A DNA stretch of 64,000 bases from Plotosus lineatus (lineage: Eukaryota; Chordata; Actinopteri; Siluriformes; Plotosidae), in assembly GCA_024760905.1 (NCBI GenBank), contig CM045729.1, positions 1,382,501 to 1,446,500 of the forward strand. Direction: 5' to 3'. This document shows positions 21,080 through 32,543 of the stretch, piece by piece. Position numbers and translations under genes: made by a program. Below the pieces are notes generated by a model. It saw only the letters and a list, made by a program, of their open reading frames with translations. It had not been told where the DNA came from and ran no database searches. Positions within the stretch are counted from its first letter, which is position 1. The number at the start of each line of letters is the position of its first letter.

Positions 21080-22620
21080 TACTGTCAAAAAATATATGTT
21101 TTCAGTCGTTTGAAGATGCCCAGTGACTCATCTGCCAGAGGGCGTTCATTCCACCTTGGAGCCAGAACAGAGAATAGTTTAGATACATTTTTTCCCCTTG
21201 TCTCTTGGTAGAGGGAGGGATCAGTCTCACAGTGCTGAAGGATCTGAGAGAACGCAGTGTAATGAGAGGTGTGACACTGCTTTGAGTTAGGTAGGTGCAA
21301 ATCCATTTTTGGCTTTGTAGGTAAGCATTAGTGTTTTAAATCGAATTTGAGCAGCTTCAGGAAGCCACTGGAAAGATCATAGCAGTGGTGTGGTTTGTGA
21401 AAATTTGTGAAGATTGAAAAAAAAAAGCCGTTCAGCAGCATTCTATATCATTTGCAATGGTCAACTGGCATTCAAAGGTAGACCTGCCAGGAGTGAGTTA
21501 CAGTATTCTAATCTTGTGATTACAAGGGATTGAACAATTATCTGAGTTGCCCTATTGGACAGAATTGGACGAATCTGTTTCATGTTAAAAAAGAAGAAAT
21601 GGTTGATAAAGATTAGTGACAGAAGAGGACAGGCACTTATCTATGGCTACTCCAAGGCTTCATGCAGTGCTTGGATGAGAGATCACAGCATTGTTTATAT
21701 AGATTCCAGATCTTGATGTGGGGTGAGTCAGCTGGGATAACAGCAATTCAGTCTTGCTGGGAATGAGCTTCAGCTGATGAGCTGCCATCCATGAGGAGAT
21801 ATTTTCCAGACATACAAAGATCCAGGCAGAAACATCAATGTCTCAGTATCATAGGGAGGAAAAGAAAGAACAAGTTGAGTTGAGTGTCATCTGTCTTACA
21901 GTGGTACTCATGTAATGATATGACATCAGACATAAAAAGAGAGTAGAAGTGGACCAAGAACCAAACCCTGGGATCACCAGTGGAAAGTCAGTAAGGAGAG
22001 GATGTGGATCCTTTCCATGTAACCTCATATAAGCGACCTTGCAGGTAGAAAACAAGCCACTACTATGCTACACCACAAATTTCTAGACTATTGACGGTCG
22101 TCAAGAGAGTATTGTGGTTGACCATGTCAAATGCTGCTTTAAGATTGAGCAGGATGAGGTCTGATAATATCTTGGCTGATCTTGCAGCATGTAGCTTCTC
22201 TGTAACAGCCAAGAGTGCAGTCTGTGTGGAATGTGCTGCTTTGAAACCAAATTTATTAGGGCCAAGGAGGTTATTATGCAAAAGATAGAAAGACATTTGG
22301 TTATAAACAGTATGTTCAAGGATTTTAGAAAGGAAAGAAACAAGTGATACTAGTCTGTAGTTCCTGGTGTCTGATGGATCCAGAGAGGGTTTCTTTAAGA
22401 TATGTAAAACCGTGGGTCTTTTGAACACTGTTGATACATGACCAGATGAAATGGAGATGTTGATGAAAGTGGATGTAAATGGAAGGTCTTGAGAGATAGT
22501 CCGGAGTATTGAGGATGGAATTGAATCCAGTGAGCAGGTATTAGGATTGCATGATGAAATGACTTTCTGGATGTCTTCAGTTGTAAGATTGGAAAACTGT
22601 ACCAGGGGAATGAGAAGTGG
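21080..22620 (-). pseudogene. L2-type reverse transcriptase remnant
   Basis: Minus-strand pieces read N to C from right to left. They are the fingers (22063-22428; KKPSLDPSDTRNYRLVSLVS, FGFKAAHSTQTALLAVTEKL, then a degraded LDLSAAFD equivalent LNLKAAFDMVNH), the palm (about 21849-22055; LLTDFPLVIPGFGS in place of the usual GVPQGS block) and the C-terminal end (21085-21306; APRWNERPLADESLGIFKRL). The part between is open only in scraps. The catalytic aspartates are not clearly preserved. A related 5' endonuclease fragment on the same strand lies at 34612-35420. Confidence 0.65.
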
Positions 22621-22658
22621 ACTCTATGCTGTGTAGTGCAGGAGTTGGGGTGGGAATG

Positions 22659-22858
22659 AATAAGATAAGATAAGATAGAGCTTTATTAATCTCACAATGG
22701 AGAAATTCACTGTTACAGGCTCTTGAGGTACAATCAGTAGGGGGTGCAAAAATAGATACAAGTACAAACATACACACATACATATATATTATATAAGTAA
22801 ATAAATAAATAGATACATAAATGGTATAAATTAATAAACAATAAAAGAAAAGAAGGGA
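22659..22858 (-). mobile_element. Rex1-type LINE 3'-tail, strongly truncated
   Basis: About 195 bp closely match 35-232: the (GATAA)n tail, AGCTTTATTAATCTCACAAT, GTTACAGGCTCTTGAGGTAC and the AT-rich end AATAAACAATAAAAGAAAAG. It is a short 5'-truncated insertion of the same family. Confidence 0.85.
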
Positions 22859-23345
22859 ACGACTTTTGTCTCACATATTTGTTTAATCCTCCCATCAAAG
22901 AAGTCAGCAAAGTCTTCGGTGATCAGTGTGGATGGGGCAGGTGGAGCACATAGATTTGGTGAGGAAGTAAAGTTTGTGTGGGTCTTGTGCAGCAGTGTCC
23001 AACTTTTTTTTTTTTTTTTGTAGAAGGCTGTCCCAGCTGCGATGGACTGGCAAGCTGTCCAGGGTGTACTCTGCCCTCTCCCAAATTCAGCTGAGATGGA
23101 CGCCAGCCTCCTCATGACCCTTCCTCTTCTTTTCCTTTCAGCTTTTCCCTTCAGGAGTCGCCACAGCAAATCATTTGTCTCCATCCCACCCTATCCTCTG
23201 CATCTTCTTTTGCTGTAGAAAATGAATGAATGAATGATAATTAGTTTAGCAGATGTTTTTGGATTCTGGGAGGAAATTGGAGTACCTGGAAGCACAGGAA
23301 GAAACAACTCCACTAACAACTGCACCACTGGACCACTCAGACATG
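22859..23345 (-). mobile_element. Patchwork of SINE-3 scraps and an RTE tail
   Basis: A SINE-3-like piece (about 23030-23105; GCGATGGACTGGCAAGCTGT, reading on the plus strand) is followed by the minus-strand RTE tail (about 23107-23215; TTCCCTTCAGGAGTCGCCAC, CCATCCCACCCTATCC). A minus-strand SINE-3 scrap lies at about 23255-23340. The segment 22859-23010 is unassigned and has a T run at 23004-23018. Confidence 0.55.
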
Positions 23346-23545
23346 AATTTTTATAAAAATAAATCTATTTTAATTTTAATTGAACACCAAAATGTATGTA
23401 TGAAATAAACTGTGCAATCCTGTCCGAGATCTGCAGCAGTGGTTGAGGTACAGTTTGGTATAGTGGACGAACAGTTAGTGTGTGATATCATAAGTTCAAC
23501 CTTGAGGAAGAACACAGCATGAATGGAATTGAACTTATCTGAAGA
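23346..23545. other. Short gap
   Basis: Nothing recognised. Confidence 0.4.
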
Positions 23546-23768
23546 TCTTCTTCTTCTTCTTCTTCTTCTTCTCCTTTCGGCTTTTCCCCTCAGGGATCGC
23601 CACAGCAAATCATCTGCCTCCATCTCACCCTTTCCTTTGCATCTTCTTCTCTTATACCAACTACCTTCATGTTATCCTTCACCACATCCATGAATCATCT
23701 CTTTGGTCTTACTCTAGGCCTTTTGCCTGGTAGTTCCAACCTCAGCATCCTACTACCTATATACTCAC
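23546..23768 (-). mobile_element. RTE LINE 3'-tail fragment
   Basis: Begins with the inverted (GAA)n tail (CTTCTTCTTCTTCTTCTCC) and continues with CCCTCAGGGATCGCCACAGC and GGCCTTTTGCCTGGTAGTTC, the complement of the C-terminal RTE coding end. It breaks off at CTACCTATATACTCACTATT. Confidence 0.85.
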
Positions 23769-23769
23769 T

Positions 23770-24758
23770 ATTAGTGGTGTCATTGAAAACCTATTATTGG
23801 TATCGATATATTGATAAAAAAAAAATTTCCGATGTATCGATACATTGGAATATTGCTGTACTGTTCCATAAATTAATTAAATAGAACAGAATAAGATATA
23901 TTACAGTAGTTTGTATAATGCATTGAATACAGTGAGTCGTTGACTTACAACCTATGCAAGTTATGTCTGATCGCCTTTACGACTGCAAAAGTGGTGAAGC
24001 ATGATTTATGGCAGTGCAGCGAGAGTGTTGTTTGTGCTGTCGGCAGCACCAGCGTCTTAAAAGGCCAAGCAGGAGATGATGCAGCTTCACTTTCTAACTG
24101 CTCAGAGCAAATTTATTCATCTACTTTCAATGCCACGTCATTGTGGCACGAAGCTGAGAGCCAATCCTTTCTGTGTGGGTGGGTCCGATACCTTGAAACT
24201 CTAAATTTTATTGGACTCACACGCTGCAGTGTTTGTGTGACAGGAAAGGTGTCCCAAGTTTTGGCAATCAGATGGTCTGCAGGTTGAAGTTTTTTCATGT
24301 CTGTCCTTTTGTGTTTGCTTGCCAGCTGTGCTTGGCTTCGTGGAAATGGCCGATCAAAACAAGGGAAATTTATCTCTTTACTCAAACAAAATTTGCAGGC
24401 TGTGGCTGTTGTTATAATTCAATAAAATTGGAGTTTAAAGCTATCAGACCCGCCCACACAGTGTAGTACAGAAAGGATTGGCTCTCCGCTGTGTGTCACA
24501 GTGACGTGGACTCGAAAATAGATGTATAGATTCAGAAGATGCACATATCTGCATTATCCGGTGATAAGTGTCTCTTCTTGTTCAAAATGTTCCATGCTGT
24601 TGAGAACACGTGCTCTGACGGCACACTAGAAGCAAGGACATACCATTTACTATGCAGAGAGACGGGACGTACCTTTTACTAGGGGTGTCATTGAAAATGG
24701 CATTTACTACAGACTCTGTCATGAACACAGGAAGCTATAACGTTAGAAGTATCGATAC
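23770..24758. repeat. Probable non-autonomous DNA transposon remnant, gypsy target
   Basis: Contains two direct copies of GGTGTCATTGAAAA (about 23776 and 24686), TATCGATA-rich ends, and an internal inverted pair (GAGAGCCAATCCTTTCTGT at 24156 against ACAGAAAGGATTGGCTCTC at 24469). The right side ends in AGTATCGATACCCCT at the LTR. A similar GGTATCGATTATCG lies just past the other LTR. This suggests a hAT-like or similar repeat cut by the gypsy insertion; the class is not proven. Confidence 0.4.
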
Positions 24759-24762
24759 CCCT

Positions 24763-26088
24763 TGTAACACTAGCTTAGTATAGCTGTGCTAGATTATATG
24801 CGAGGTTCTAGAGGAGTAGAATGAGTTATAGAGATTTAAAGTTGAACAGCCGGCAGATTTATTACAATTTTACAATAGCACAAGAAATGTGCAAACAATG
24901 TGTAGAGCGCTCTTTACAAAATAAAAATAAAAATAAAATAAGCTTAGAGTCTCTGAGGTTCGAACCCTTAAGGTTTGATTTGTGTGAGTTCGGGAGTTCT
25001 TTTCCAGGATTGTGATCCGTTTGGGATAAAGTGGTTTTATTTGTTCTTATCTGGGATCCTGTGATTTGAAGTGGTTGGGTCTGTAGATCCACTCTTGCAT
25101 CCAGAGAGCAGTTGGCCACACTGCTTCTGGATCCGCCAAGAGTTCTCACTGGGTTTAGCTCGCCATCCGTGTCCGAAACCAGCTTCAAGATCAGATCCAG
25201 GTCCACTAAAAATCCAGTCTGCACATGCAGTACAGACACAATGAATAAAATATTTCTTAACAGTAGTTTCTAAATAAAATGAGATCTCACAAAATGTTCA
25301 AAATCTTTTACATTGCTGTTTTAACGCTGGTTTTACTTCCATGAATTCAAAATGTATTGCTATGTAGCATAACAAACAACCACAATATTTATTTAACCCT
25401 TTTTTCAAGGCATATGAAATTAAATTATTTCAAGTTTGTAACTTAATTGTTTTTAACAACTTATTTCTATGAAATAACACATACATGAAATGACAAAAGT
25501 GCATGAAAGGCACTGAATGGAATGTAATACAAAACAAAAGTGCTTATCTGCACTACTTTAGTGCATTAGCAAAAGTGCTTCAACAAAAGCATTTAGAAAA
25601 GTAAAATGTAAGGCTCATTTTGTGCACAGCACAATCTTTGTTGTGTACTCCGACTGATTTTAGCTTTTTAGAGACAAAAAATAGTGCACACAGTTTTAAA
25701 AGTCACCATGTGTAAAGTTAGCATCGGTTTTTAAGCGAGCTTCATGTTGTAATGACTCACCGGAGTTTCCAAGAAAACAATCACACTCCACCCGGTTTGA
25801 TTGAGAGAGAACAAAACACATACAAGGCTCTGAAAAGTACATAAACTTAGTTAAACTTGTTAAAAGTTCACTTAAACGCATGTTGGATCGTTTGACTCAC
25901 TTGTGTAGCTTGTCAAGTGCTGTGTGTGTGTCCTGCTGTGCAGCTCTGCTGTGCTTAGCTCGGTGCATGCAGCATGTGCTTATGATGCTTCAAGGGGATG
26001 AGGAAAACTATAGTGCTTTCAGGGAGCGTTGGAAATTAGGGGTTTTTTTACCAATAAAATTAGTAACCATGTATTTATATGGGTCACA
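24763..26088 (-). repeat. 3' LTR of the gypsy element
   Basis: The left of two near-identical 1.3-kb repeats. Because the element is on the minus strand this is the 3' LTR. It starts TGTAACACTAGCTTAG on the plus strand and ends TATATGGGTCACA. Small ORFs in it recur in the other LTR and are not genes. Confidence 0.92.
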
Positions 26089-26102
26089 CCCTAGCCCCTT
26101 GA
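26089..26102 (-). other. Polypurine tract candidate
   Basis: On the minus strand, AAGGGGCTAGGG lies directly before the 3' LTR. This is the usual place of the purine-rich primer for second-strand synthesis. It contains two pyrimidines, so it is imperfect. Confidence 0.5.
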
Positions 26103-26138
26103 ATAAGCATGAGTCCCGTCATGTACTTAAATGTTTGT

Positions 26139-27882
26139 TTAAGCATCATAGATCTGATGGTTTTCATAGGTACTAAATGACTCTAGGGCTTGGTTAAAGT
26201 TATCCAAGAACCTTGGTGCAAAAGATATCAGCGGTTGACCCAATTGAGGGTAATGAAACCGTCCTGGGGCTCGCTTTAATCTTTCAGATTTTCTCACATT
26301 GGGAGTTTCATTTGTTGTTTCAATTGTCTGTTCTGTTTGTTGGTCAATCACATCACCATTTTGCTCTGTGTCCACAATATTAACGTCTGGTCCTCCTTGT
26401 ATTTGGTTTTCATCATCTCCTCCTTCCATGACATCTGAATGTGATTCCTCATTGAGTAGTTCGGCCTCATTCTGATTTTCCTGTTCGTTGTCCATCTCGT
26501 CTGTGTCTGTCTCGACTGAAACTGTTGGGTGCAAGGAGGTATCCTTATTGAGTGAGAGTGGTTCATTTGAAATATCTGAGTTTGTTGTCTGGTTTTGTAC
26601 ATTTGATTGGTCTTGATTATTGTCATAAATCTTAATGAATGTCTCTGTTTCGATTGAAGGTTGTCCTGGCATGGGTTCATACTCCTCCTCTGATTCTGAC
26701 AGATCTGTGTCCTGGGGTTCGGAAGGACTTTGTCGAGTTTTGCGTCTACGTGGAGGTTTTGGTCTTGTCTCAACTTCATCCTCAATGTCTGAGAGGTCAC
26801 CACACGCAAGTAAAAGGTCTCGGTGAAGAGTTCTACTTGGACCATCACCTCTCTCTGGTCGAACCACATACACAGGAACATTTTCCATTTTCTTGACAAC
26901 ACAGTACACCATGCGTTCCCATTTGTCGGCAAGTTTATGTTTATTGCGCAAACGGACATTTTTTACTAAAACTCTATCTCCTGCTTCAAGAGTGGATTCT
27001 CTGACTTTCTTATCAAATCTGCTCTTATTGCGCTCTGCAACTTTTTTGGAGTTTTCAAGGGCAATTTGGTAACTTTCTTCGAGTTTAGCCTTTAGACTGC
27101 GCACATACTGAGAATGGGATGCAGGTGAGTCCCCTGTAACGGGCAACCCAAAGGCAAGGTCAACTGGTAGCTTAGGCTTACGGCCAAACATCAACTCATA
27201 AGGACTAAACCCAGTAACCTCACTCTTTGAACAGTTGTAGGCGTGTGTGAGAGGCTTGACAAAATCACGCCAATGAACTTTTTGGCTTCAGAGTACCTAA
27301 CATACTAAGGAGGGTGCGATTGAATCGCTCTACGGGGTTACCCCTCGGGTGATAAGGACTGGTTCTCACTTTTTTGATGCCCGTAATAGCACACAGTTCC
27401 TTAATCACATGTGACTCAAAATCCCTCCCCTGGTCACTATGGAGGCGTTCGGGGAACCCGTAGTGAACCAAAAAGTTTTCCCAGAGATTTTTAGCCACAG
27501 TGGTTGCCTTTTGATCACGAGTGGGCAAGGCCACCGCATATTTCGTAAAATGATCTGTGATGACTAACACGTCCTTGGTACTCTTACTATCGGGCTCAAT
27601 CGAAAGAAAGTCCATGCAGACCAATTCCATTGGTCGCGTGGTTTTAATGTTAACTAAAGGCGCGGCCTTTTCAAGCAAGGACTTTCTTCGAACACAACAA
27701 CCACAGTTCTTTATTTTGGTCTCAATGTCATGACCCATCTTAGGCCAATAAAATCTTGCCCTCACGAGTTCATGAGTCCTCTCCCACCCCATATGACCCA
27801 TGTCATCGTGGAGTAACTTTAGAACAGTGGGTCTAAGTGAGACAGGGAGTACAAGCTGGTAAGTTGTATCTGGGTCACATTG
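26139..27882 (-). pseudogene. Gypsy integrase, one frameshift
   Basis: Continues the pol frame after the TGA at 27883-27885. The N-terminal zinc-binding region ([24 protein letters not shown]) is followed by the catalytic core. There the first Asp is in [10 protein letters not shown], the second in [10 protein letters not shown] and the Glu in [12 protein letters not shown] base is missing in a T run (plus strand 27279-27283), which shifts the frame. The rest (26139-27194) has MMFGRKPKLPVDLAFGLP, a GPY/F-like part (AGDRVLVKNVRLRNKHKLAD), a long acidic tail rich in Glu, Asp, Gln and Asn, and a basic end KSERLKRAPGRFHY. It would insert the DNA copy into a chromosome. Confidence 0.88.
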
Positions 27883-30071
27883 TCACCTCCTGAACAAAAG
27901 GTCATCCCTCATTTCAAGACGTTTCCATTCTCGGAGCATCAGTTTTATTTCAAATGTTTCTCTGTTGTCATGTGGAACATCTGCTCCAGCTTCAAGTAAC
28001 TGAATGACATGATTGATGCTTGGGTCAGATCTTTGTTGTTCTTTAAGCTCATGAGCAGAAAACAAGGGAACAGTTACTTGACCAGATGTTTCAGCATCAC
28101 TGTATACATCAGGAATTGCATCAGCATTCATAGCCAAGGACTCAACAAGAATGACATGAGGTGAATCTTTGGTTTTCTCATTGAGAAAATGCTTGTGACA
28201 TACTGCTGCAATAGTATCAGGACTTAAATCACTACATCGAGGAGGGGATCCGAGAAGACGTGAGGTGAGTTGTTGTATTCGGTTCTCCTCTTCCAATGTC
28301 ACATAATCCGCAGCTAGTGTTTTGTGGGGCCTTCGTGATAGGCCATCTGCGTCCTGGTTAGCCTTTACAGCTCTGTATTTGATTTGGAAGTTGAAGGTGG
28401 ATAGCGCTGCTAACCAGCGATAGCTAGCTGCATCAAGCTTTGCAGTGGTCAGAATGTATGTAAGCGGATTATTATCCGTTACAACTGTGAATTCATTACC
28501 ATAAAGGTAATCATGAAACTTTTCTACAATGGACCATTTCAGAGCTAGAAATTCTAGCTTATGAGCTGGATATCTGGTTTCGCTTGGTGTCAGCCCCCTA
28601 CTGGCATAGGCTATGACGCGCATTTTACCACCTTGCTCTTGATAAAGAGCGGCACCTAGGCCTGTAGAGCTGGCGTCGGTATGCAGAACATATTGGAGCT
28701 TTGGATCTGCAAAGCCCAATACAGGAGAGGATGTTAATTTCTCCTTAATGCATTCAAAGGCTGACTGACAGACAGATGTCCACCTCTCGGCAAAAGGTTC
28801 TCGAGGGTTGAAATACTTAGAAGTGTCGGTTCGTTTCTGTACTTTTCTATAAGGTGGGTAGCCACATGTAAGGTCATTTAAGGGCCAAACTATCTTTGAA
28901 TAATCTTTAACAAATCGGCGATAGTAGCCGGTGAACCCTAAAAACGACTTGAGCTGCTTCAAGTTTTGTGGCACTGGCCAGGTCTTAATGGCTGCTACTT
29001 TTTCAGGATCTGTTTCTATGCCATTTCTTGAAACAATATGGCCTAAATATTTAACCGATGTCTGAAAAAAGCGACATTTCTGGGGGGACAACTTTAAGCC
29101 ATATTCACGAAGACGGTCCAAAACATGCTTTAGCCTCTGTTCGTGTTGCTCTAGGGAGTCTGAGAAAACAATCAAATCGTCTAGGAAGACGAGCATCTCC
29201 TTAAGGTTAATGTCTCCCATGCACCTCTCCATTAACCTCTGAAAGGTGCTGGGAGCATTTGTGATTCCCTGAGGCATTCGATTGAACTCATAAAACCCTA
29301 GGGGGCATACAAACGCTGTTTTGGCCTTCTCTTCCTCCTCCATCTCTATCTGGTAGTAGCCCGACTTTAAGTCCATGACAGAGAACCAGTTTGACCCAGA
29401 TAGAGCGGAGAAGGTCTCTTCAAGATTTGGTAACGCGTAAGCGTCTTTAACCGTTTGTACGTTAACCTTACGGTAGTCCACACAGAGACGTACCTCACCC
29501 GTCTTTTTCTTTACTACAACGATGGGGGACGAGAAAGGGGATTCTGATGGTCTTATTACCCCGGCATCGAGAAGCATTTTGAGGTGTTTCCTAACAGCTT
29601 CGTAGTCATTTGGGTGAATAGGCCTCGATCTCTGTTTTATGGGTGTTTTGTCTTTAAGCTTGATTTTTATGCTTAACTCTAGTGGCATGGCCAAAGTCAA
29701 GATCGTGGCATGTGAAGACATCACTGTAAGCACTCAGACTCTGTGTGATGCGACTTTTCCACTCCTCGGGCAGAGGTGAATTTTCAAAATCAAAAGTCAA
29801 CTGGTCCTTCGGTGATGAGGAGTCTGCAGACAAGCGACAACAACCTGCTGAGTTGGTATTGGACAGGTTTTGAGTTTCCAAAACTTGGTCTGCAACATGC
29901 AGTTCAGCAAGGACACAGTTGCCAGGAAGCATAATGTCATGATCGGTTTCATTTCTTATCCAAACAGGGTGCTTGTAAGGACTTTGACTTGGCACTGTGA
30001 TAAGACAGCAGTCAACAAAGATTCCACCTGGAAGGGCTGAGGACATTGGCTGCTCTACTACTGCCCATTTT
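27883..30071 (-). pseudogene. Gypsy reverse transcriptase and RNaseH
   Basis: An open stretch of 616 codons (27883-29733) contains the RT: VVVKKKTGEVRLCVDYRKVN, FSVMDLKSGYYQIEM, MPQGITNAPSTFQRLM and the catalytic VFLDDLIVFS. The connection follows (FLGFTGYYRRFVKDYSKI), then RNaseH (LHTDASSTGLGAALYQEQ, YPAHKLEFLALKW, VVTDNNPLTYIL) and a linker. Upstream (29654-30046), the protease-RT linker is in another frame because of an extra base in an A run at 29664-29668 (T run on the plus strand). The ORF ends at a TGA (27883-27885) that lies where an Arg would be expected, and the same frame continues into integrase. Confidence 0.92.
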
Positions 30072-30733
30072 GTCTGTGAGTGGCGAACTTAAGTGGGCGT
30101 AGCTTTCAAGACAGACCTTCTCGTGAGCTGGAATAACATAAGGTGTGTTGCCCCTCAGTGTCATTAGCCCAAGCTTCCCTGTGCTCTTTGTTTCGTATCG
30201 AGGATTTTTAAAATCTGACTATAGCCATAGACAGCTGGTAGAATGGGAGTGTCTCGACAATGTTCCTCATATAAAACATCGAGGGCATTTGTACCAATTA
30301 ACACTGGCAAGTCTGTGCTGGAGCGCAAATCAGGTACTATTAGAGCTAATGTAGAAATTTGAGGCTCAGACTCAACAAACTCTTTTGGAAAACCAACTGG
30401 AACTTCTACATAGCCTAGATAAGGTACCGCCTGACCGTTTGCACCCTCAACATTTAGGTCACTGATCGGCTGGATTGGAAAATCAACCAGGTGTCTCTGG
30501 TAAAAGGAGTGTGAAATAGTCGTAACTTGCGACCCTGAATCTAATAGAAAATTGCAGCTAACGCCAGCTATGTTTATATTAGCAGTGCACTTCTTGCCTA
30601 TTAAGCCCTTGGGAAAGCTAGAATGGTGCTTACTCGTTAGCGTACAACTCTGTTTTGGCTGGGGTTTCTGAGTGGGACTTGTGTCGCTACTAGTTCCAGT
30701 TTGTCCCTCAACTGAAACAGGAACTAGTTTAAA
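30072..30733 (-). pseudogene. Gypsy protease, entered by -1 frameshift
   Basis: This frame is open from the shift site with no AUG needed and is -1 relative to gag. About 65 codons in, it has the aspartic protease signature FLLDSGSQVTT (D codon at 30539-30541), then VLIGTNALDVLY, which corresponds to the conserved second motif before the C-terminus. It would cut the Gag-Pol polyprotein. The frame is lost at an extra A in an A run (plus strand T run 30068-30071), after which the pol linker continues in the next frame. Confidence 0.82.
30689..30733 (-). promoter_or_regulatory. -1 ribosomal frameshift signal (TTTAAAC plus stem-loop)
   Basis: On the minus strand the heptamer TTTAAAC (30733-30727) is phased as T TTA AAC in the gag frame and is followed at once by the gag stop TAG (30726-30724). 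A -1 slip gives TTT AAA and the open pol frame. Right after it, ACTAGTTCC (30728-30720) can pair perfectly with GGAACTAGT (30697-30689), and GTTT/AAAC inside extends the stem after one mismatch. This is the arrangement of known -1 frameshift sites. Confidence 0.85.
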
Positions 30734-32323
30734 TCAGTGTTACATTGGTCCTCCCAAGCCTTTTGTTTTGACCTAAGCTCTTTGTGCTTAGCTTCAACAG
30801 CTTTGGGGTTTGGGTCACTGTCACATGAGGGGGCTATATGGCCATCCTCGCCACAGTTAAAGCAGAACCATGGGCGAGGCTTTTTGTTACCTTTGCCAAA
30901 GCTTTCACTTTTCGGCTGTGAATTCTGTGTTTGTGTCTCTTTCCGCTGTTGTTTCTTTGCAACTTTGGGGGACTTTGTCTGAGGTTTCTTTTCCATGTCT
31001 TTTCCATGGATGCTTTTAAGGAAGTTAACTGTTCTTGCAGTTGAGCAATTTGTTTCTGCAGTTTCTTGGTAGACGTTTTACTAGAATTGTCTGCAGCAGC
31101 AGCTTGAAACTCAGTGTCTGCATAAACATTTAAAGGGTTGGACTGTACCTTTACTTTTGAAAGTCCTAAGTGCTGCTTCATGCGAATGGACTTAGCCGCT
31201 TGTTTATCCTCCTCTGTTCGCAGCAACAAAAGAAGTTCAGAAAAGGGAGGTGGGCTGGATTTCTTTTGTTCTAGATGGAGGCTGGCAATTAGGTTATCAT
31301 CCCAGCACCCGATACAGAACTGTTTTAAAAGCTGTCGATCAAAATCACTGACTGTAACGCCTCCCCCTTTAGCAACTTTGCTTAATGTAGTCTGGAGCCG
31401 GTGCAAGTATGTTGAAGGTTTTTCTCCGGCATTTTGGTTTGTGCTCAAAAATTTCACAAACAGCTCATCAGTATCATCTACATTCCCGTATGCAGAATGG
31501 AGCAAGCTCAGAAAGTCTTTGGGGCTGGACACGGGGCCCAAATGTTTGACAATATTGGCGGCTGGTGGTAAGAGACTTTCAATAATTTTTCTTACTACCT
31601 GTCTTTCAGGAACAGAAGAGTCGGCAAGATAAAACTCAACATGACTGCGCCAAGTGTCATAATCTACTTCCGTATTAGGGCACGGAAATTTTCCAGAGAA
31701 CGACCTGAACTTGGAAGAGTTCGGATAAGTTTGGGACGTGTCAGCACTTTTGACAATGTGCTCGACAATCACCCTCTGGACTTCAGGGGTGCTCAAGTGT
31801 TCGGGATTTAAAATAGGAGTTGGTCTGCTGTTGATTGGAGAACTGGGAATATCAGAGTTTGAGGTAGTTGTGAGAGTTTCCCTATTTGTTTGTGTCACAA
31901 CAGAATCACCTGTTAAAGTTTCAGTTACTGGAGTAGCGTCAGTGGAAGCTATACTTTCACTTTCAGCAGCAGAGGCCTGAAGTTTGCTAAGTTCACCAAG
32001 CAACAATTTCTCATAATCTATTCCGTTTGCTTTGGCAATTCCCTTTAAATCAAAGAGAAAAGACTTGGTCAGATCAGCTGTTAACTTATCACTATAAAGT
32101 GGGGATAAGAGCTGAATTTTGTGAACAACCTTTGGGTCAGATGTTGCTCTTTGACATGGTAGTTCATCCAGAATTGACTCAATAGCAGTGCCATACTCAA
32201 ACTCAACTACGGCTGTATTTTTAAAGTCAGGGTCAGAACTAGTAAGTTTCACTGTTCGTGTAATAGAACCATACTTTTCTAAAAACTTAATAACTTCTTC
32301 ATCAGTCTCAGTACCAGAAAAAC

Positions 32324-32401
<78 letters not shown>

Positions 32402-32448
32402 TATACAGCATTTGGTACTTTGATACCTTCACGTTCAATGATATCCAT
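30724..32448 (-). pseudogene. PNMA-like gag with RRM-like N-terminus and zinc knuckle
   Basis: The capsid precursor of the gypsy element, about 570 residues. The likely start is the ATG at 32446-32448 (MDIIEREGIKVPNAV), which is cut by a (TA)n expansion at about 32327-32402. After it comes an RRM-like part (SGFSGTETDEEVIKFLEKYG), a Ser/Thr-rich spacer, and the capsid region: SSKFRSFSGKFPCPN, DYDTWRSHVEFYL, FLSTNQNAGEKPSTYLHRLQ. A Gln-rich coiled-coil-like segment and a CX2CX4HX4C knuckle (CFNCGEDGHIAPSC) follow. The capsid order matches vertebrate PNMA proteins, which are known gypsy-gag derivatives. A one-base frame change at about 30985-31015 joins 30834-32438 to 30724-30996. Confidence 0.88.
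32327..32402. repeat. (TA)n microsatellite inside gag
   Basis: About 75 bases of pure TA lie between the first 15 codons of gag and its RRM-like region. On the minus strand they create a stop and shift the frame. Confidence 0.95.
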
Positions 32449-32543
32449 GTTTCTTTTGTGGGAAAAGTTGTACAAAAACTGTCATAAAACTGCCAAACTG
32501 TATGCCAAATTATTAATTTAGAGGCAAAATGTAGCCAAAACTC

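Noticed and set aside
24821..25239. Small ORFs duplicated at 32626-33045
   Set aside because: They lie in the two LTRs and are duplicated only because the LTRs are; no domain.
26139..27194. Separate acidic gene or envelope after integrase
   Set aside because: It starts in the integrase C-terminus in the pol frame, has no signal peptide or membrane segment, and ends with a basic tail known from fish gypsy integrases.
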